A stretch of DNA of 12,174 bases from Saccoglossus kowalevskii. Its lineage: Eukaryota; Hemichordata; Enteropneusta; Harrimaniidae. The number at the start of each line of letters is the position of its first letter. Position 1 is the first letter of the stretch. Below are positions 8,762 through 12,174 of this stretch, piece by piece. Location of the stretch: positions 299,105 to 311,278 of the forward strand of contig NW_003154739.1 in NCBI RefSeq assembly GCF_000003605.2. The letters run 5' to 3'. Both the position numbers and the translations under genes were made by a program. Under the pieces are notes generated by a model, which was not told where the DNA came from, ran no database searches, and saw nothing but the letters and a program-made list of their open reading frames with translations.

Positions 8762-9092
8762 TATCCTCGGGGGCGGAGCTACGTCACAAACGTTCTACGT
8801 TGCTAAGACGCGCATCACTGTACCACGTAAATCTATGAGCGTTGTGCGCGCTGCTGTGGAACGCCGGTGGAGCCGGTGAAAATTCGAGAAAACAACACAA
8901 ACTCAACTTTGAAGTAATCCTGAACAACCAAATTCATACATGTTACACACGTAGGGCTAATCTTGTTACACTGTTCAGGGGACTCTCAACAACCATTGCA
9001 AAGTACCGTTTTCTGCGAGTTTTTGATCTTTGTTTTCACCGCGAGGGTTGCCAGGCGGTAGAAAATACCCCGGATGTCCGCCCCCGAGGATA
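8762..9092. mobile_element. MITE-like element with 14-bp perfect TIRs and TA duplications
   Basis: The left end TCCTCGGGGGCGGA (8764-8777) is repeated as an exact reverse complement at the right end (9077-9090). The 327-bp element is flanked by TA on both sides (8762-8763 and 9091-9092). A TA target duplication points to the Tc1/mariner/IS630 group, or possibly ISL2EU, as source of the transposase. The terminal sequence itself is not one I recognise. The interior is visibly more GC- and CpG-rich than the flanks. It has no transposase: the 83-codon plus-strand frame 8842-9093 shows no family motif and runs into the right end. So it would be non-autonomous. Inverted similarity does not extend beyond the 14-bp ends. 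Confidence 0.75.
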
Positions 9093-9424
9093 GGGAATTG
9101 CAGATGTTGTCATAGTTCTGAGCATGCGAACAGTGAACAGTCACTGTAATCGAAATCCGAAAATAACTGAAGACAATAATCAACATATTTTGCCTTGGCG
9201 TCCAATTTAAGCCAAATCTTTAGAAATATCCATACGACAACAAAGTAGCCGCCAGTGGCAATTGTAAATCAAATCACGAAAGGACGCACATCAGTAACAA
9301 ACCATGAGTGACGTCAATACCAAGTTTAAATGAATTTGGTCAAGAAATGCCCGAGAAAGCGATGATGACATGTTCAACTATTGATTTTTGCCTAAAGGTT
9401 AACAAATTGATCTGCATATGTATC
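9093..9424. other. Spacer between the two transposon-like elements
   Basis: There is no gene in this stretch. The segment around 9312-9365 (containing ACCAAGTTTAAATGAATTTG and CCCGAGAAAGCGATGA) has the look of dispersed repeats common in marine invertebrate genomes. I cannot name a family. Nothing else stands out. Confidence 0.35.
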
Positions 9425-9787
9425 CTAACTTGAGGCGGGCAAGAGGGGTAGCTGGTACAGTTTTACGGGAAATAAAAAGGGCTTTTTACAATTTACAAGG
9501 AAAAAAGACGTTTTTACAGTTTACAGTGAAAATTGAATGTTTTCAGTTTACAGAGAAAATAAAGGTTATTTTACATTTTACGGAAAATTAATAAAGAAAA
9601 CCTAGAAAATTCTTGTTCGTACCGAGAAAAATTACACATTTTTACAGTGTACGAAAAAATATCTGATTGATTACGTTGTACGTCTAGCCTGTGATTACAG
9701 AATTTATTTTTTCAATTTACATTGTACGAACAAAAAAAATATTGCAATTACGTTGAACGAAAATAACCCTTGCCCCCCTCTAACTTG
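9425..9787. mobile_element. Putative hAT-like non-autonomous element with repetitive interior
   Basis: The 8-bp direct repeat CTAACTTG lies at 9425-9432 and 9780-9787, immediately outside imperfect inverted ends. The left end is AGGCGGGCAAGAGGGGTA. The right end, read on the other strand, is AGGGGGGCAAGGGTTA, so the first 11 bases match at 10 positions. An 8-bp target duplication is the hallmark of hAT elements. The 347-bp body (9433-9779) has no credible protein. It consists largely of a degenerate repeat of about 28-30 bp built on TTTTACAGTTTACAGNGAAAA-like words (for example near 9461, 9484, 9512, 9540, 9570 and 9643). The second half turns to GTACG and TTACG words. The 77-codon minus-strand frame 9704-9937 crosses the right boundary and is a shadow. 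Confidence 0.55.
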
Positions 9788-12174
9788 ACCTGTCTTTCTA
9801 ACAACTCTGAAAAAACATCGACATGTCTGAAAAATAATGATGAATGGACGTACTACGGACGGAACCCAAAACATAAGTACCCGTTCCGGACTTCGTACGA
9901 TGGTTTTCAGAACCTGTGATTCACTATTACTGAACACCTTTGATTACATATTATTTCGTGACAATGGATAGTACACATTCACATCTCTAACTGTCTTGAA
10001 TATTTTTTTTATTATTATTACAACAACATATTTAACATATTTTATGCTATTGCAGAACATATTAATCCTGTTCTCAAAAATTTAAGTCTGAAAAGTCAAA
10101 ATAAATAAATACACACTTCACCTAAGCCTCTCGTATTTTTTAGTTAGCTATAGTAATTCATCTATGTTTGAATGATTGTTTTTTTTTCGTTTTTTTTTTC
10201 GTATATTCTTCTATACTGTGTACATTCTCATACAGAACACATGGAAAAACATATAATGAAAAGAAAATTATGAACAATTGTATCATTCATGTGTACACAT
10301 GCCATTAATCATATGACTGCATGTAAATTTTCAAAAATAATAATACATTGATTATATTGTTTTGTATTGCTATTTGAGCACGTGATGTTCAATGAATGCC
10401 ATTTTCAGATTAGCTATCAATGTAAATTAAACAACCCGATCTCCACTAATAAAGTGAACATCGATACAACTGAATATTGCTGAAAATGAACACAAATAAC
10501 AATTCCTTGTAAGATAAAACAGTGAAAGCCACACAAACGTTTCCCATGCATTATTTGGCTTGATCGATGCATTACAAAGTGTTTTCATTTATTAGTGTTC
10601 CGTGTTCTGGGGAATTAACACTACCAGGTTGTCGTCTTAGACGATGTCAGATTTGAGTCTTGGTAACTAGATGTATACCATGTAAATGCAGTTTTAGAAC
10701 AGAATACCACGCTATATTATGATTAAATTTAGAAATCTAAGTTCTAAGACTACATTTAAATTGTGATAAATTAAGTATTTTATAGTAGTAAAAAAGATAA
10801 TAAAAAATAAGTAAATTTGATTATCAGATTTACTAGAAATGTATCCAGTAAATCAAATTCATTGGTCAATGCTTATTAACGAACCCAAGGCAATGTGCAT
10901 TGTTATATGAGATAAGAAAATAACAGGCAAGATATTCTTACAATCTCCAGTAAGACAACGTGCGAATTGCCGGATGGATCAGTTTTCAAATATAGTCGAT
11001 ACACATGGTGTAGTATTAAAATTGTCAAGAGATGTATGGATCATAATTATGAGAGACGAGTTGTGTTGTGCACAATAGATTGATTGATAGACGCGTTTAG
11101 CACTACACGCACAATTGTTTGGAAGTGGGTCGTGCTGCGTGCCTCAGATGTCGCTTCTAGTGGTATACTTGACTTATAGGCGAGCGGTAGGGACCGGAAT
11201 TGTTGTTGTTAAATGCACCCCCGCTACACACTAATACGTCATATACCATTTTAAATCATATTTCATTGGCTTTCAGAAAAGGTCTGTTGTGGTGATGGAA
11301 CTTTGTGCAATTTTTGGAAAAACAAGGGTATATAAATATGTACTATTTCGGTTTTTGGAATGTTTTTTGCCAACTTTTTGTTTAATGTATGTTATTACTA
11401 ATGATATTCAAATATGTAGTTTACAATTGTACTTATACTACATTCGTACATCTGAGATGAAATTGCTTATACCATTCCATCATATTATGTTGATTTTACA
11501 CAAATTAGCATATATTAGCATAAATTAAATATGGCTGCCAATGTATGTGGTTTTGGATGCCTTACAATTTGTTTTTGGGTTACCACAGTCAATGTCATAT
11601 TTTTTTATTGCATTTTTTAATGGATTATGAGCGCTGTTACTTATTTTTAGTGACTTTTTTATATATTTATAGCAAGAAGATAAATATTTATTATTGCTGT
11701 AGCTGTATTATATTTTTATAAGTAGGCAAGTGACCTTTCTGCAGCAGTCTGATACCATGAACACAATAAGTGATTTGCATGAATTCACATGATATATTAT
11801 TAACCCGTGTTGTAATTGTATTTATTCATAACTTAATGCTTATTATTGTTATTATTAAATTTTGTAATTGTTTTAAAATATACTCAATATAAGTATTAAT
11901 TATTATTTTTGACGATTGAATTTCCTTGTTAATATTTTAATCAATTTCTCATTTCTGAATTCTAGTTTAACATAACTTAATTATTATATACATGATTAGT
12001 AAGTGAAGTAATTTGTTGTTATAATCAAGAGTTATTTAATCAAAATACCATATGAATATATTAAGGTAGAGATGCAGGTTCGTGGGCACTTGGGAGTGAC
12101 ATTTTTTTTGCTTTTTATTATCCAAACAGTTTTGGCCATAGACTGTTAAAATTTTGTAGATTTGTGAATAGTGG
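9788..12174. other. AT-rich intergenic stretch, no confident gene
   Basis: There is no convincing exon, RNA gene or element over about 2.4 kb. Visible items are poly-T runs near 10180-10200, a cluster of alternative hairpins at 10810-10859, and a 55-codon plus-strand open frame at 10911-11078 without a clear start. A 79-codon plus-strand frame at 11289-11528 follows an acceptor-like TTTCATTGGCTTTCAG (11262-11277), but its composition is that of AT-rich noise. The last 500 bases are very AT-rich. Confidence 0.5.
10810..10859. repeat. Overlapping short inverted repeats
   Basis: GATTTACT (10827-10834) can pair with AGTAAATC at 10847-10854. Part of it (10828-10834) can instead pair with AGTAAAT at 10810-10816. 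AATTTGATT (10814-10822) also matches AATCAAATT (10851-10859) in inverted orientation. The arms are exact but short and AT-rich, so this may be chance. Confidence 0.4.

Noticed and set aside
11262-11528. Acceptor-like TTTCATTGGCTTTCAG followed by an open frame of 79 codons
   Set aside because: The frame is dominated by hydrophobic and aromatic residues typical of AT-rich DNA, has no matching donor or family motif, and no partner exon was found.

Overview
The window looks like nuclear DNA of a metazoan. It is AT-rich, it has one protein gene broken by GT-AG introns, and it has long non-coding stretches with tandem repeats and small transposon-like elements. No bacterial or phage gene organisation is visible. 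The protein family and the repeat style suggest a marine invertebrate, possibly a mollusc. That placement is inference.

The only gene I can assemble with confidence is on the minus strand, from ATG at 6275 to TGA at 2613. Five exons (6042-6275, 4914-5548, 3550-3688, 3280-3427, 2613-2761) join with phases 0, 2, 0 and 1. They give a 434-residue protein with no internal stop. It reads as a type II membrane protein whose lumenal part resembles the GDP-fucose protein O-fucosyltransferase (O-FucT) fold. The N-terminal sugar-nucleotide loop contains GPN, a central HWR triplet matches the family HxR motif, and the C-terminal part reads EQEICSR...SGSSSFS.

Layout from left to right: positions 1-1534 are 26 exact-length copies of a 59-bp satellite that runs off the left edge. 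Next come about 1.1 kb of 3' flank, then the gene. Its 1.2-kb second intron carries a 41-bp minisatellite with an 82-bp dimeric pattern. Upstream of the gene lie about 5.9 kb without a convincing exon. This stretch holds a 327-bp MITE-like element with 14-bp perfect inverted ends and TA duplications (8764-9090). It also holds a 347-bp element with imperfect inverted ends and an 8-bp direct flank repeat (9433-9779), whose interior is a degenerate TTTTAC-type repeat. The rest is AT-rich and unassigned.

The gene and the repeats show no functional link beyond position. The splicing model comes from reading frame and splice signals alone, with no transcript evidence.
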